A DNA stretch of 64,000 nucleotides from Shimia sp051201625 (GTDB lineage Bacteria; Pseudomonadota; Alphaproteobacteria; Rhodobacterales; Rhodobacteraceae): assembly GCF_051201625.1 (NCBI RefSeq), contig NZ_CP179203.1, positions 1,550,001-1,614,000 of the forward strand, read 5' to 3'. This document shows positions 63,377 through 64,000 of the stretch, piece by piece. How positions within the stretch are numbered: position 1 is the first letter of the stretch; every line of letters begins with the position of its first letter. The translations under genes and the position numbers were made by a program. Below the pieces are notes generated by a model, which worked only from the letters and a program-made list of their open reading frames with translations, ran no database searches and was not told the origin of the DNA.

Positions 63377-64000
63377 ATGGCAATGGCGACAATTTATGGC
63401 GCTTTTAGAACCGATACGACCTTAAGCACCGGGCAAGTCCAGTTTGGAGGAGTCGGTTCAACATTCACCATTTCATCCTACAGTTCAATTACGTTCAACG
63501 ATGGGGTGGACCCCAACACCATCGAAGGTGATGGGGTTGTTAACGAAGTCCCAGATGACCTTACGCAGACTTACTTGGGTAACGCGTTTGCTTGGGACTA
63601 TAACTATGAGGTCACTGACGGAACCAATAATTATACAATTGGTGTTTTTGACTACGATTCTGGTGGAAACGACCAATTTAACGGTGGAGCGGAACAAGGC
63701 TTTTTCATAGGGTTTTTGGGCAGTGTTCCACCTCTTAACACGACGCTAACAATTTCTGCACTAGGTGACGGCGCATTCAGTGACCCAAATGTAAACCAAC
63801 CAGTAAATAACTTCGTTCCCTGTTTTACAAATGGAACGAAATTAACCACCAGGCACGGAGAAAAGTCCGTCGAAAACCTCTTGGCTGGGGATGAACTGTT
63901 AACTTTCTCCGATTCAGAAAATCAACTTGAATTCAGTAAAATCTCACGTGTTTTCCACCGTCGTCTTTCCAAGAGGGACCTATGCAACAACCCAAAATTA
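63377..64000 (+). CDS. Hint-domain-containing protein (3' end outside window)
   Basis: An ATG at 63377 opens a frame that continues through the window end (208 codons seen). The first 145 residues form a repetitive, acidic beta-type region with no signal peptide. The Hint (hedgehog/intein) domain then begins at Cys149 in VPCFTNGTKLTTRHGEKSVE, followed by NLLAGDELLTFSDS. Hint proteins of this pattern are common in Rhodobacteraceae, often secreted by type I systems or self-processing. The role here is unknown. The C-terminal Hint portion and any secretion signal lie beyond the window. Confidence 0.75.
   Translation, partial: MAMATIYGAFRTDTTLSTGQVQFGGVGSTFTISSYSSITFNDGVDPNTIEGDGVVNEVPDDLTQTYLGNAFAWDYNYEVTDGTNNYTIGVFDYDSGGNDQFNGGAEQGFFIGFLGSVPPLNTTLTISALGDGAFSDPNVNQPVNNFVPCFTNGTKLTTRHGEKSVENLLAGDELLTFSDSENQLEFSKISRVFHRRLSKRDLCNNPKL

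Noticed and set aside
1..64000. tRNA, rRNA, CRISPR or intact insertion sequence
   Set aside because: I read all intergenic regions for T-arm-like GGTTCGA patterns, rRNA motifs, spaced repeats and transposase motifs, and found none convincing. This was by eye, without tRNAscan or similar tools.

Overview
The window reads as a chromosomal segment of a marine alphaproteobacterium of the Rhodobacterales (Roseobacter-type). This is inferred from gene content and order, not from a marker gene. The supporting features are a complex I accessory subunit of the NDUFA12 family next to a short MlaD and a DUF2155 protein, an accB-accC-aat operon, the block ctaC-ctaB-(53-aa protein)-ctaG-ctaE-surf1-thrC-M16 peptidase-GNAT, and PtsP beside aspartate kinase. 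Base composition is moderate and long AT-rich gaps occur. I found no rRNA, tRNA, CRISPR array or intact insertion sequence.

Left part (1-31.9 kb), mostly housekeeping. It opens inside xdhB, followed by xdhC (purine oxidation), then an orphan kinase-fold gene and a 1.4-kb gap holding a degraded minus-strand gene. Next come clpP-clpX, the NDUFA12/mlaD/DUF2155 operon, and the convergent accB-accC-aat operon. A PAS-LuxR regulator is divergent from a 3-hydroxybutyrate dehydrogenase. That gene faces the scoAB CoA-transferase pair across a terminator, so 3-hydroxybutyrate can be converted through acetoacetate to acetoacetyl-CoA. topA and tldD follow. tldD and the aa3-type cytochrome oxidase operon diverge from a region with a perfect FNR/FnrL-type palindrome. 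The oxidase block carries assembly factors (CtaB, CtaG, SURF1) and runs with overlapping stops and starts into thrC, an M16 peptidase and a RimJ-like acetyltransferase. An FAD-linked 2-hydroxyacid dehydrogenase, apt, mtnP (whose adenine product apt can salvage) and a SulP anion transporter complete this part.

Middle part (32-43.2 kb). A secreted protein combines two MORN-repeat blocks, a peptidoglycan-binding-like stretch and a trypsin-like protease. It is followed by a flavin reductase-like protein, a GNAT protein, an EcsC protein, ptsP and lysC, a DxD glycosyltransferase-like protein, a small secreted protein and an Ldh-type dehydrogenase.

Right part (43.3-62.6 kb), a cell-surface polysaccharide locus. 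It holds a POTRA protein with transmembrane helices where a beta-barrel would be expected, and a FemAB-like acyltransferase overlapping a secreted GH16 glycanase. Then come a Wzx-type flippase fused to an APH-type kinase domain, overlapping a polytopic GT-C-like protein, and galE. A 1250-residue Sel1-repeat protein, a polysaccharide deacetylase, a double-GT2 glycosyltransferase and a DPM1-like glycosyltransferase follow on the minus strand. After AT-rich gaps come a SAM methyltransferase and a second FemAB-like paralogue. The set suggests synthesis, flipping, acylation, deacetylation and trimming of an exported polysaccharide, but no Wzy/Wza/Wzc-type polymerase or export genes are visible. The window ends inside a Hint-domain protein.
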